Part shown: positions 7,459 to 17,835 of the stretch, one piece after another
How positions within the stretch are numbered: position 1 is the stretch's first letter
Layout: each line of letters opens with the position of its first letter
Assembly: GCA_007695205.1 (NCBI GenBank)
Contig: REEF01000601.1
Coordinates: forward strand, 1-17,835
DNA from: Planctomycetaceae bacterium
GTDB lineage: Bacteria > Planctomycetota > Planctomycetia > Pirellulales > Pirellulaceae
Reading direction: 5' to 3'
DNA: 17,835 bases
Made by a program: the position numbers and the translations under genes
Notes under the pieces: model-generated
The model's database searches: none
The model's input: the letters and a program-made list of their open reading frames with translations, nothing else
Told to the model about the DNA's origin: nothing

Positions 7459-8973
7459 ATGTCGGATGGACAGATTGCCGCTACGGCGAGTGGCGGCGAT
7501 AGCTTTTCAGCTTGGTTCGAGAACTATGAAACAGAAGAATTTCACGACGAGTTGATCGACTCGCACGGACGGCCTCGACCGGGCGCCGAACTGCTGGTCG
7601 AAAAGATCCGCTCGCTTGGCCGTGACGAACTGATCCACCGCCAACAGGCGGCCGAGCGGCTGTTGTTTCGTTTGGGGATCACGTTCAACGTTTACGGTGA
7701 ATCCGAAGGGACGGAGAAAATTTTCCCATTTGATCTGGTCCCGCGGATCATCAGTGGCGAGGAATGGGAGCGGCTGCAGCGCGGCTTGCGCCAGCGGATC
7801 AACGCGCTGAACCAGTTCATTAACGACATCTACCACGACCAGCACATCGTGCGCGACGGTGTGGTGCCCATGGAAATCGTGGCCAGTGCCAGCAGTTATC
7901 GCAAGGTCTGTCGAGGGTTGGATCCGCCGCGAGGCATCTGGTGCCACATCACGGGAACCGATCTGGTTCGCAATGGCGATGGGCAGATCTACGTGCTGGA
8001 GGATAATCTGCGAGTTCCCTCGGGCGTTTCCTACGTCCTGCAGAACCGCATGGCGATGAAGCGGAGTTTTCCGCAGATCTTCGGTGCGTCGCGAGTGCGG
8101 CCGGTCGATGACTATCCCAGCTATCTGCTGGCCACGCTGCAGCACCTGGCGCCCGATGCGGTGGAGCAACCGACGGTCGTCCTGCTGACTCCCGGGGCCT
8201 ATAACAGCGCCTATTACGAACACTCGTTTCTGGCACAGCAGATGGGTGTGGAACTGGTCGAAGGCCGCGACCTGGTGGTGCGCGACGGCCACGTGTGCAT
8301 GAGGACCACGGCCGGTTATGTGCGAGTCGACGTGATCTATCGCCGCATCGACGACGATTTCATCGATCCGCTGACGTTTCGCCCGGATTCACTGCTGGGC
8401 GTCCCTGGTTTGATCGACGTCTATCGCAACGGGCGCGTCGCGTTGGCCAATGCGCCGGGCACCGGAGTGGCCGATGACAAGGTGATCTACGCCTACGTAG
8501 AAAAAATGATCCGCTACTACTTGGCCGAAGATGCGATCATCCCCAACGTGCCAACCTATGTCTGCTTCGACGACTCCGAACGAAAGTATGTGCTGGAGCA
8601 TCTGGACGAATTGGTGGTCAAAGCGGCCAACGAAGCGGGCGGGTACGGCATGCTGATCGGTCCGCACGCGACTCGGCAACAGCGGGACCAGTTCGCGGAA
8701 CTCATCCGCCAGAATCCACGCAACTATATCGCTCAACCCACGTTGTCGCTTTCCCGAGTCCCGACGATTGTCGGGGATCGTTTGGAGGGCCGCCACGTCG
8801 ATTTTCGCCCTTACATCCTGTACGGAGAAAACATCTATGTGCTGCCGGGCGGCTTGACTCGAGTCGCCCTACGTAAAGGTTCGCTGGTCGTCAATTCATC
8901 GCAAGGCGGCGGCAGCAAGGATACCTGGGTCATCGCCAGCGAGGAGGAGCGTCATGACAACTCGAACCAATAG
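7459..8973 (+). CDS. Circularly permuted ATP-grasp protein (type 2, DUF404/DUF407 class)
   Basis: A 504-residue cytoplasmic protein of the circularly permuted ATP-grasp family, predicted from published genome-context work to form peptide or amide bonds using ATP. Visible signatures are FPFDLVPRII (89-98), the conserved NQFINDIYHD block (118-127), EDNLRVPSGVSYVLQNRMAM (181-200), VIYRRIDDDFIDP (292-304), NAPGTGVADDK (331-341), and the ATP-binding VVKAANEAGGYGM (386-398, Lys388 a likely nucleotide ligand). The C-terminus carries LPGGLTRVAL (462-471) and SQGGGSKDTW (481-490), both typical of the family. Length is normal. Its stop overlaps the alpha-E gene start by 20 bases, so the two are cotranscribed and probably coupled. 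The product and substrate are unknown. Confidence 0.93.
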   Translation: MSDGQIAATASGGDSFSAWFENYETEEFHDELIDSHGRPRPGAELLVEKIRSLGRDELIHRQQAAERLLFRLGITFNVYGESEGTEKIFPFDLVPRIISGEEWERLQRGLRQRINALNQFINDIYHDQHIVRDGVVPMEIVASASSYRKVCRGLDPPRGIWCHITGTDLVRNGDGQIYVLEDNLRVPSGVSYVLQNRMAMKRSFPQIFGASRVRPVDDYPSYLLATLQHLAPDAVEQPTVVLLTPGAYNSAYYEHSFLAQQMGVELVEGRDLVVRDGHVCMRTTAGYVRVDVIYRRIDDDFIDPLTFRPDSLLGVPGLIDVYRNGRVALANAPGTGVADDKVIYAYVEKMIRYYLAEDAIIPNVPTYVCFDDSERKYVLEHLDELVVKAANEAGGYGMLIGPHATRQQRDQFAELIRQNPRNYIAQPTLSLSRVPTIVGDRLEGRHVDFRPYILYGENIYVLPGGLTRVALRKGSLVVNSSQGGGSKDTWVIASEEERHDNSNQ

Positions 8974-9967
8974 AACCCTTGTTCCGCACACCTTCGACAC
9001 TTCGCGGATGTTAAGCCGTGTGGCGAGTTCCATCTATTGGATCAGCCGCTATGTGGAACGTGCTGAGAATCTGGCGAGGTTCATCGACGTTACCTTCGGG
9101 TTCATCCTGGATTCGCCTCAGAATGTTCGCGAACAGTGGCAACCGCTGATCAGTGCCACGGCGGACGATGAGATCTTTGCCGAACGGTACGGCAGTGCTT
9201 CGCGAGAAAACGCGATCCACTTTTTGGCTTTCGATCCCCAATACCCGAACTCGATCCTGTCTTGCCTGAGCATCGCGCGGGAAAATGCCCGCTCGATCCG
9301 GGAAGCCATTTCGACCGAGATGTGGGAACAACTGAATAACTTCTACCACAACGTCGTGGCAGCTACCCGGCATCCCGATGTCCTGGATTCGCCGCAGGAT
9401 TTCTGTCAGGAAGTCCGATCGGCCAGCCAGCAGTTCAAGGGCGTTACCGACGCCACGATGTCGCATGGCGAAGGCTGGCACTTCGCTCGGTTGGGCCGGA
9501 TGCTGGAACGAGCCGACAAGACCTCGCGGATCCTGGACGTGAAATACTACATGCTGCTGCCGACCGTCGGCGAAGTGGGCACGCCGACCGACGACCTGCA
9601 ATGGTCGGCGGTCTTGCGGTCGGTCAGCGGATTCGAGATGTTCCGCAAACGGCATGGGATCATCACCCCGCAAAAGATCGTCGGCTTCCTGGTGCTGGAC
9701 CGGTTGTTCCCGCGAGCGATCATGCACTGCATCGATAGCGCGAATCAGTCGCTGCATGCGATTGTCGGCAGCCCGGAAGACACGTTTTGGAACCCTGCGG
9801 AAAAAGAGCTGGGCCAACTGCGAAGCTCCCTGGCCTACTCCGATACCAACGAGATCCTGCGACATGGATTGCACGAATTCCTCGATTCGTTGCAGACCCA
9901 GATCAATCAGGTCGGGGCTGCTGTTTTCCAGACGTTCTTCGCCGTCGAAACCGACGGCCGGTCGTAG
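8954..9967 (+). CDS. Alpha-E domain protein (DUF403)
   Basis: A 337-residue, mostly helical protein of the alpha-E family, the standard partner of the circularly permuted ATP-grasp proteins. The family N-terminus is seen at residues 20-45 (LSRVASSIYWISRYVERAEN), with the RYVERAEN motif, then a DFCQEVR segment and, later, RLGRMLERADKTSRILDVKYY, which is also typical. I start it at the ATG at 8954 because GAGGAGGAG (8941-8949) lies just before it. A later in-frame ATG at 9008 gives the more usual family N-terminus (MLSRVASSIYW) but has no Shine-Dalgarno. It overlaps the ATP-grasp gene by 20 bases, and the metallopeptidase gene follows 32 bases after its stop. Biochemical role unknown; a partner subunit of the ligase is the usual prediction. 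Confidence 0.92.
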   Translation: MTTRTNRTLVPHTFDTSRMLSRVASSIYWISRYVERAENLARFIDVTFGFILDSPQNVREQWQPLISATADDEIFAERYGSASRENAIHFLAFDPQYPNSILSCLSIARENARSIREAISTEMWEQLNNFYHNVVAATRHPDVLDSPQDFCQEVRSASQQFKGVTDATMSHGEGWHFARLGRMLERADKTSRILDVKYYMLLPTVGEVGTPTDDLQWSAVLRSVSGFEMFRKRHGIITPQKIVGFLVLDRLFPRAIMHCIDSANQSLHAIVGSPEDTFWNPAEKELGQLRSSLAYSDTNEILRHGLHEFLDSLQTQINQVGAAVFQTFFAVETDGRS

Positions 9968-9999
9968 CACGATCCTCTGGCATGGGCTACAATCCAAGC

Positions 10000-11160
10000 A
10001 TGAGAATCAAAGCGACGCTACATAATCTCGTGTGGTCCGGAGCCGCGCTGATGGTCGTATTGGCCAGTGCTCGCGTCTCCGGCCTGGATCACGTCACCAT
10101 CCAGCGCGATGGGCGGCCGTTGCATCTATCGGGCAAGATCGTGATCGAAGCGGTCGATGGGGGCGTGCTGTTGCAGGATCGTGAGGGCGTGCTGTGGGCG
10201 ATCCCGGCCGAGCAGTTACAGCGGCGCAGCGAGGATGACAAGCCCTATACGCCCATGTCCCGCGCCGAGTTGTCGGCGCGTCTGACCGAACAATTGCCCG
10301 GATTCCGCCTGCACCATACGGCGAATTATCTGTTCGTCTACAATACGACGCCCGCCTACGCCCAGTGGTGTGGTTCGCTGTACGAGCGGTTGTACCGGGC
10401 CTTTCGGAACTACTGGCAACGCCGCGGGTTCGCGTTGCGCGATCCGGAAATGCCGCTGGTCGTGCTGGTGTTCGACTCGCGAGAATCCTACATGGCCTAT
10501 GCCCGTTCCGAGTTGGGCGATGCGGCCGGCAATATCGATGGCTACTACAGCCTGCAGACCAATCGCGTGACCATGTTCGATTTGACCGGGTCGCGAACCG
10601 GGCCCGGCGAGTTCGCGCGGGCCGCCTCCGTGGCTCAGATCAACCACCTGCTGGCTCGGCCCGGGGCCGAATGGATGGTGGCCACGATCATCCACGAAGC
10701 GACCCACCAACTGGCCTACAACTGCGGTTTTCACCAACGGTTGGCCGATGTCCCGCTGTGGGTCAGTGAGGGCCTGGCCGTGTACTTTGAAACGCCCGAT
10801 CTGAATAGCACGCGCGGCTGGCGCAACATCGGCGGAATCCATACCAAGCGACTGGAACAGTTTCAACGGTACTTGGCGGAACGGAAACCTGATTCCCTGC
10901 AGACGCTGATCACCGACGACGATCGCTTTCGCCACCCCGAAACGGCCAACGATGCCTATGCGGAAGCTTGGGCACTGACCTATTTTGTGATCCGAAGATA
11001 TGCCGAACAGTACCACGAATACCTTCAAATCATGGCGGACAAGCCGCCCTTGATCTACGATAGCCCTGACGAGCGCTTGGATGAATTCCGGCGAATTTTC
11101 GGAGAAGACCTGCAAGCGTTTGACGCCGAGTTCCTGGAGTACATGCGTACGGTGCGTTAG
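10000..11160 (+). CDS. Secreted DUF1570-type zinc metallopeptidase
   Basis: A 386-residue exported protein. Residues 1-29 look like a signal peptide or N-terminal anchor (MRIK, then a hydrophobic core to about 24). The catalytic motif is HEATH at 232-236, with a downstream SEGLAVYFE (256-264) whose Glu257 is placed as the third zinc ligand, 21 residues after the second His, as in gluzincins. The region LVVLVFDSRESYMAY (153-167) and the C-terminal EAWALTYFVIRRY (322-334) fit the DUF1570 family common in planctomycetes. The frame is open back to 9787 inside the alpha-E gene; ATGs at 9982 and 10000 are possible and neither has a strong Shine-Dalgarno. I prefer 10000 because the signal peptide then starts at once. 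It follows the alpha-E gene by 32 bases, so the three genes read as one operon. Substrate unknown. Confidence 0.85.
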   Translation: MRIKATLHNLVWSGAALMVVLASARVSGLDHVTIQRDGRPLHLSGKIVIEAVDGGVLLQDREGVLWAIPAEQLQRRSEDDKPYTPMSRAELSARLTEQLPGFRLHHTANYLFVYNTTPAYAQWCGSLYERLYRAFRNYWQRRGFALRDPEMPLVVLVFDSRESYMAYARSELGDAAGNIDGYYSLQTNRVTMFDLTGSRTGPGEFARAASVAQINHLLARPGAEWMVATIIHEATHQLAYNCGFHQRLADVPLWVSEGLAVYFETPDLNSTRGWRNIGGIHTKRLEQFQRYLAERKPDSLQTLITDDDRFRHPETANDAYAEAWALTYFVIRRYAEQYHEYLQIMADKPPLIYDSPDERLDEFRRIFGEDLQAFDAEFLEYMRTVR

Positions 11161-11187
11161 CACCGTGCGAGAAATAACTGTCCGATG

Positions 11188-11225
11188 TCCCCTCGCCCCT
11201 CCGGGGAGAGGGCAGGGTGAGGGGG
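11188..11225. repeat. Dispersed GC-rich palindromic repeat (REP-like)
   Basis: The 38-base element has outer arms CCCCTCGCCC and GGGTGAGGGG (one mismatch as an inverted repeat) and an inner CTCC-GG-GGAG hairpin. I recognise it as a very widespread bacterial palindrome. Its chance translation gives peptides such as PHPALSPEGRG and SPCPLPGGARG, which pollute protein databases; both can be read here on the minus strand. It lies 27 bases after the metallopeptidase stop and 88 bases before the sulfatase start, so it could also act as a transcript boundary. Confidence 0.75.
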
Positions 11226-11235
11226 CCGAAAGTGC

Positions 11236-11255
11236 GTCAGATCCCCTTTTCTGAC
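11236..11255. repeat. Small inverted repeat upstream of sulfatase
   Basis: GTCAGA and TCTGAC separated by 8 bases, 58 bases before the sulfatase start codon. It could be an operator or a weak RNA hairpin; it is short enough to occur by chance. I saw no clear promoter in the 11161-11313 gap. Confidence 0.22.
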
Positions 11256-11313
11256 AGAGCCCCAGTAACCACACACAAGCTCACTGCACCAACCTTGAAG
11301 AAGGAGGAACCGA

Positions 11314-12882
11314 ATGTTTGCTCGAACTGCCTTGCCCATCGTCGTCGCTCTGGTGGCCTCGATGGCCTCCAGCACCTCGCTGGCGGACACGAAACCAAAT
11401 GTCATCGTCTTCCTGGCAGACGATTTGGGCTATGCCGACATTCAATCGTACGGCGGCAGAATCCCGACTCCGCACATCGACCGCCTGGCCGCCCAAGGCA
11501 TGAAGTTTACCGATGCGCATTCCACGTCCTCCGTCTGTACCCCCACGCGGTACAGCCTGCTGACGGGCCGATACAATTGGCGTTCACGGCTGAAGCGAGG
11601 GGTGTTGGGGGGCTTGAGTCCTCGGTTGATCGAACCGGGTCGGATGACGGTCGCGTCGATGCTGCAGGCCGAAGGCTACCACACGGCCTGTATCGGCAAA
11701 TGGCACTTGGGAATGGACTGGGTGGTCAAACCGGGTGCGGAGATTTCCGAATTGAGCATCGAACCGCGCGAGCAGGTCTTCAATGTGGACTACTCCCAAC
11801 CGATTACCAACGGGCCGGGCAGCGTTGGGTTCGACTATTTCTACGGGATCAGCGCTTCGCTGGACATGGTGCCCTATACGTTCATCAAGAACGACCGCGT
11901 CACCTCGCTGCCGACCGAAGACCGAGATTTTCTGATGATGTGGGGTCGCGAGACGGGTGGCCGGACTCGTAAAGGTCCGACCGCGCCGGATTTCGATGCC
12001 ATGGACGTGTTGCCCGTGATGGTGCAGCAATGCGTCGAGTTCATCGAACGCAGCGCGGAGGATGCCCATGCCGGCAAACCGTTCTTCCTGTACGTCCCGT
12101 TCGCCTCGCCGCACACACCCATCCTGCCGACGCCCGACTGGCAGGACAAGAGCGGCGTGAATCCGTACGCGGATTTTCTGATGGAGACGGATGCGGCGGT
12201 CGGCGAAGTCCTGGCAGCGCTGGCCCAACATCAGTTGACCGACAACACGCTGGTGATCTTTACCAGCGACAACGGTTGTTCCCCGCAAGCGAAATTCGAC
12301 GAACTGGCCGAGCACGATCATTTCCCCAGCGGACCTTTACGAGGTCACAAGGCGGATCTGTTCGAGGGTGGATTGCGCGTGCCCACGGTGGTCCGTTGGC
12401 CGGGACAGGTCGCCGCCGGGAGCGAGAGTTCCGCACTGGTCTGCCAGATCGATCTGCTGGCGACGCTGGCAGAGATCCTGGAGGTCGATCTGCCCGACGA
12501 TGCGGGCGAAGATAGCATCAGCTTCCTGACGGTTCTTCAAGGCGGCCAGGGACAACGCGATCACCTGGTGTCCCATTCGGTCAATGGCTCGTTCGCCATC
12601 CGACAAGGCGACTGGAAGCTACTGCTATGTGCCGATTCGGGAGGCTGGAGCGCGCCGCGACCGGGCAGCAAACAGGCGCTGGGCCTGCCCCCGATGCAGT
12701 TGTACGATCTGAGCACCGATCTGGGCGAGCAGCATAATCTGGTCGAAGAACACCCCGATCGGGTCCAGCAGTTGATCGAATTGCTCGAGCAGTTCGTGGC
12801 CGACGGCCGCAGCACGCCCGGGGAGAGACAAGCAAACAATGGTCCGGTCGATATCCGTATGGGCATGCCCAAAAAGCGATGA
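11314..12882 (+). CDS. Secreted sulfatase (arylsulfatase / GALNS-like)
   Basis: A 522-residue formylglycine-type sulfatase that removes sulfate esters, exported by a signal peptide (about 1-24, cleavage near SLADT). The motif CTPTRYSLLTGR (75-86) places the Cys75 to be converted to formylglycine. The metal-site residues are Asp36-Asp37 (FLADDLGY) and Asp319-Asn320 (FTSDNG). Other active-site positions are Lys129 and His131 (GKWHLG), His267 (SPHTP) and Lys346 (GHKADLFEGG). The length is typical and the full catalytic set is present. GGAGGA lies 5 nt before the ATG. Its natural substrate cannot be read from sequence; a sulfated glycan is likely. A second sulfatase gene follows after 53 bases, and the stop codon is in an ATGA overlap with a possible upstream start. 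The formylglycine-generating enzyme is not in the window. Confidence 0.95.
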   Translation: MFARTALPIVVALVASMASSTSLADTKPNVIVFLADDLGYADIQSYGGRIPTPHIDRLAAQGMKFTDAHSTSSVCTPTRYSLLTGRYNWRSRLKRGVLGGLSPRLIEPGRMTVASMLQAEGYHTACIGKWHLGMDWVVKPGAEISELSIEPREQVFNVDYSQPITNGPGSVGFDYFYGISASLDMVPYTFIKNDRVTSLPTEDRDFLMMWGRETGGRTRKGPTAPDFDAMDVLPVMVQQCVEFIERSAEDAHAGKPFFLYVPFASPHTPILPTPDWQDKSGVNPYADFLMETDAAVGEVLAALAQHQLTDNTLVIFTSDNGCSPQAKFDELAEHDHFPSGPLRGHKADLFEGGLRVPTVVRWPGQVAAGSESSALVCQIDLLATLAEILEVDLPDDAGEDSISFLTVLQGGQGQRDHLVSHSVNGSFAIRQGDWKLLLCADSGGWSAPRPGSKQALGLPPMQLYDLSTDLGEQHNLVEEHPDRVQQLIELLEQFVADGRSTPGERQANNGPVDIRMGMPKKR

Positions 12883-12922
12883 CTCGATCCATCGACAATT
12901 CAGACACCTTTCCGCGTTGCAG

Positions 12923-12927
12923 AAGGA
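12923..12927 (+). promoter_or_regulatory. RBS fixing the start of the double-sulfatase gene
   Basis: AAGGA followed by an 8-nt spacer and ATG at 12936, so the signal peptide starts MKTKTS. An earlier in-frame ATG at 12879 forms an ATGA overlap with the first sulfatase's stop and would add 19 residues ahead of the signal peptide. Confidence 0.65.
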
Positions 12928-12935
12928 TCCCTCTC

Positions 12936-16589
<3,654 letters not shown>

Positions 16590-16591
16590 TG

Positions 16592-16630
16592 CGATTCACG
16601 GACAGCCACGCCGTGCCTCCGTGAGAATCG
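16592..16630. repeat. Imperfect palindrome directly after the double-sulfatase stop
   Basis: Begins 2 bases after the stop codon. Paired parts from outside in are CGATTC/GAATCG, ACGGA/TCCGT and CACG/CGTG around a single C, with small bulges. No T-run follows. It is similar to hairpin repeats with CACGGAGGCACGGCGTG cores that I associate with planctomycete genomes (from memory). It may stop transcription or protect the mRNA end. Confidence 0.5.
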
Positions 16631-16640
16631 ATCAGCGGAA

Positions 16641-16713
16641 GGGGGCGGGAGTCGTTTTCCGCCATCGAGGATCCAAATGGAAAGCGTATTATCCGAAAAC
16701 GACTCCCGACCCC
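16641..16713. repeat. 19-base inverted repeat (18/19) flanking a 35-base spacer
   Basis: The left arm (16641-16659) is GGGGGCGGGAGTCGTTTTC and the right arm (16695-16713) is its reverse complement with one mismatch. The 35-base middle is less GC-rich and includes TATTAT at 16687-16692, with no matching -35. The right arm ends 35 bases before the sialidase ATG. Such long, near-perfect arms are far beyond chance and suggest a mobile REP/MITE-like unit or a structured leader. Confidence 0.7.
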
Positions 16714-16748
16714 TGGCAAACGATCCAAACCAAGAAAGGGACATTTCG

Positions 16749-17835
16749 ATGAAACCGATGCTGCGTTACGCCGTTGCCCTGATGTTGTGCCTGCCGGCCA
16801 TGCTCGCCGCACAAGAGGATGTCAAGGAAGTTGAACCGTTCTTCGAGCTGCAATCGTTGTACGAGGGCCAACGGTTTCCCAGCGTGGTGGTGGCGGTGGA
16901 CGGGACGGTGTTGGCTTTTCGTGCTGCCAGCGGCCCGGTCCAGGTGCGACGGAGCGAGGACGGTGGCGAAACCTGGGGACCGATCATCGAAGTGGGCGGC
17001 GGACGCAGCCATCTGGGCGCTGCGATCGTCGATGACGCCAGCGGCGACATCATGGTGTTCCAAGGCCACAACATGTTCCGCAGCCGCGATGCGGGTAAGA
17101 CCTGGGCGTCGCAAGAGGTGACGATCCAAGCGGACGGACTGGGCGGCGTCGGCCAGACGCACGGCTCCGATTCCGGGATCACGCTGCAGTTCGGCGAACA
17201 CCAAGGCCGGTTGCTGCAACCGGCGCGGGTGATTCCGCCGGGCATGAGCAACGATCCGCGGTGGTGGCCCTATCACTACAACAGCGCCATCTACAGCGAC
17301 GATGGCGGCGCGAATTGGACAACCAGCCATCCGTTCCCCGTCCTGGGCACGGGCGAAGGCACGCTGGCCGAACTGTCCGACGGCCGCGTGTACTACAATT
17401 CCCGCTGCCATTTGGCCCGCGACGCGATGCGACGGACGGCGTGGAGCCACGATGGCGGAGTCACCTGGGTGGACGCGGCGCGGTGCGACACACTGCCCGA
17501 CGGCGTGCGTGGGTCCAGCTACGGATGCGCCGGCGGGTTGGTTCGGCTGCCGGTCGACGATGCCGACATCCTGGTCTATAGTAACCTGGATTTCGTGGGT
17601 GGGCACGGCCGAGGATCCGGGCGTCAAAAGATCACCGTCTGGGCCAGCCTGGACGGCGCCCAATCGTGGCCTGTCAAGCGTCTGGTATACGACGGCCCCA
17701 GCGCCTACTCGTCGCTGGCCGCCGGTCGGCCCGGCACACCCAGCGAAGGCCTGGTCTACCTGTTGTTCGAAGGCGGCTCGGACGGTATGTACTCCGGCAT
17801 CCAACTCGCGAGATTCAACCTGGCCTGGGTCCTCG
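16749..17835 (+). CDS. Secreted BNR/Asp-box sialidase (GH33-like), 3' end outside window
   Basis: 362 residues are visible and the frame is still open at the right edge; by family length only a few residues are probably missing. Signal peptide about 1-21 (cleavage near MLAAQ). Five Asp boxes are visible: SEDGGETW (69-76), SRDAGKTW (112-119), SDDGGANW (183-190), SHDGGVTW (233-240) and the degenerate SLDGAQSW (300-307), as in a six-bladed sialidase propeller. Likely active-site residues are Arg42 of RFP (the RIP-type motif), Glu203 with Tyr320 (SAYSS) as the nucleophile pair, and Arg219 and Arg292 for the sialate carboxylate. It would release terminal sialic acid or a related sugar acid outside the cytoplasm. 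AAAGGGA precedes the ATG by 7 nt. It follows the double-sulfatase gene by 159 bases that hold two palindromes. The true substrate could be a sialic-acid analogue. Confidence 0.9.
   Translation, partial: MKPMLRYAVALMLCLPAMLAAQEDVKEVEPFFELQSLYEGQRFPSVVVAVDGTVLAFRAASGPVQVRRSEDGGETWGPIIEVGGGRSHLGAAIVDDASGDIMVFQGHNMFRSRDAGKTWASQEVTIQADGLGGVGQTHGSDSGITLQFGEHQGRLLQPARVIPPGMSNDPRWWPYHYNSAIYSDDGGANWTTSHPFPVLGTGEGTLAELSDGRVYYNSRCHLARDAMRRTAWSHDGGVTWVDAARCDTLPDGVRGSSYGCAGGLVRLPVDDADILVYSNLDFVGGHGRGSGRQKITVWASLDGAQSWPVKRLVYDGPSAYSSLAAGRPGTPSEGLVYLLFEGGSDGMYSGIQLARFNLAWVL

Noticed and set aside
9011..9997. 328-codon open frame on the minus strand
   Set aside because: Antisense to the alpha-E gene across almost its full length, with no family-like motif; the alpha-E frame has clear conserved blocks.
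10216..11274. 352-codon open frame on the minus strand
   Set aside because: Antisense to the DUF1570 peptidase; its N-terminal part is just the chance translation of the palindromic repeat (SPCPLPGGARG type).
16689..17804. 371-codon open frame on the minus strand
   Set aside because: Antisense to the sialidase, whose Asp boxes and active-site residues make the plus strand the coding one.

Overview
The window looks like a chromosomal segment of a planctomycete, probably near Rhodopirellula/Pirellulaceae. The reasons are the moderately high GC, several secreted sulfatases, a DUF2617 protein, a DUF1570 metallopeptidase, a secreted glycine-zipper protein, and GTG starts behind clear Shine-Dalgarno sites. 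This is inferred from gene content, since no rRNA or tRNA is present. I recognise 13 genes; 12 are complete and the last runs off the right edge.

Left block (1-3670, minus strand, read right to left): thyA, a six-helix membrane protein with a basic tail, a CPBP-family membrane protease four bases downstream of it, and a DUF2617 protein that has its own good sigma-70-type promoter. A 305-base intergenic region (3671-3975) then separates thyA from a divergent secreted glycine-zipper protein with a GVSD-type helical repeat.

Middle block (4659-11160): a type-2 (MOFRL) glycerate kinase on the minus strand, divergent from a GT1-type glycosyltransferase. Next is a three-gene plus-strand run: a circularly permuted ATP-grasp protein, an alpha-E (DUF403) protein overlapping it by 20 bases, and a secreted HEATH-motif DUF1570 metallopeptidase. 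The first two are the usual ATP-grasp/alpha-E peptide-ligase pair. The transglutaminase-like partner often seen with them is not in the window.

Right block (11188-17835, plus strand): a glycan-desulfation and desialylation cluster. It has a secreted sulfatase, then a 1217-residue secreted polypeptide carrying two complete sulfatase domains plus a HEAT-like tail, then a secreted BNR/Asp-box sialidase cut by the window end. A GC-rich dispersed palindrome (11188-11225) lies before the first sulfatase. Two unrelated inverted repeats (16592-16630 and 16641-16713) fill the gap before the sialidase. All three hydrolases carry signal peptides, so the cluster probably acts in the periplasm or outside the cell on sulfated, possibly sialylated, glycans.

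The most unusual items are the double-sulfatase fusion, the ATP-grasp/alpha-E/metallopeptidase run, and the stacked palindromes before the sialidase. I saw no CRISPR array, insertion sequence, phage gene or RNA gene.
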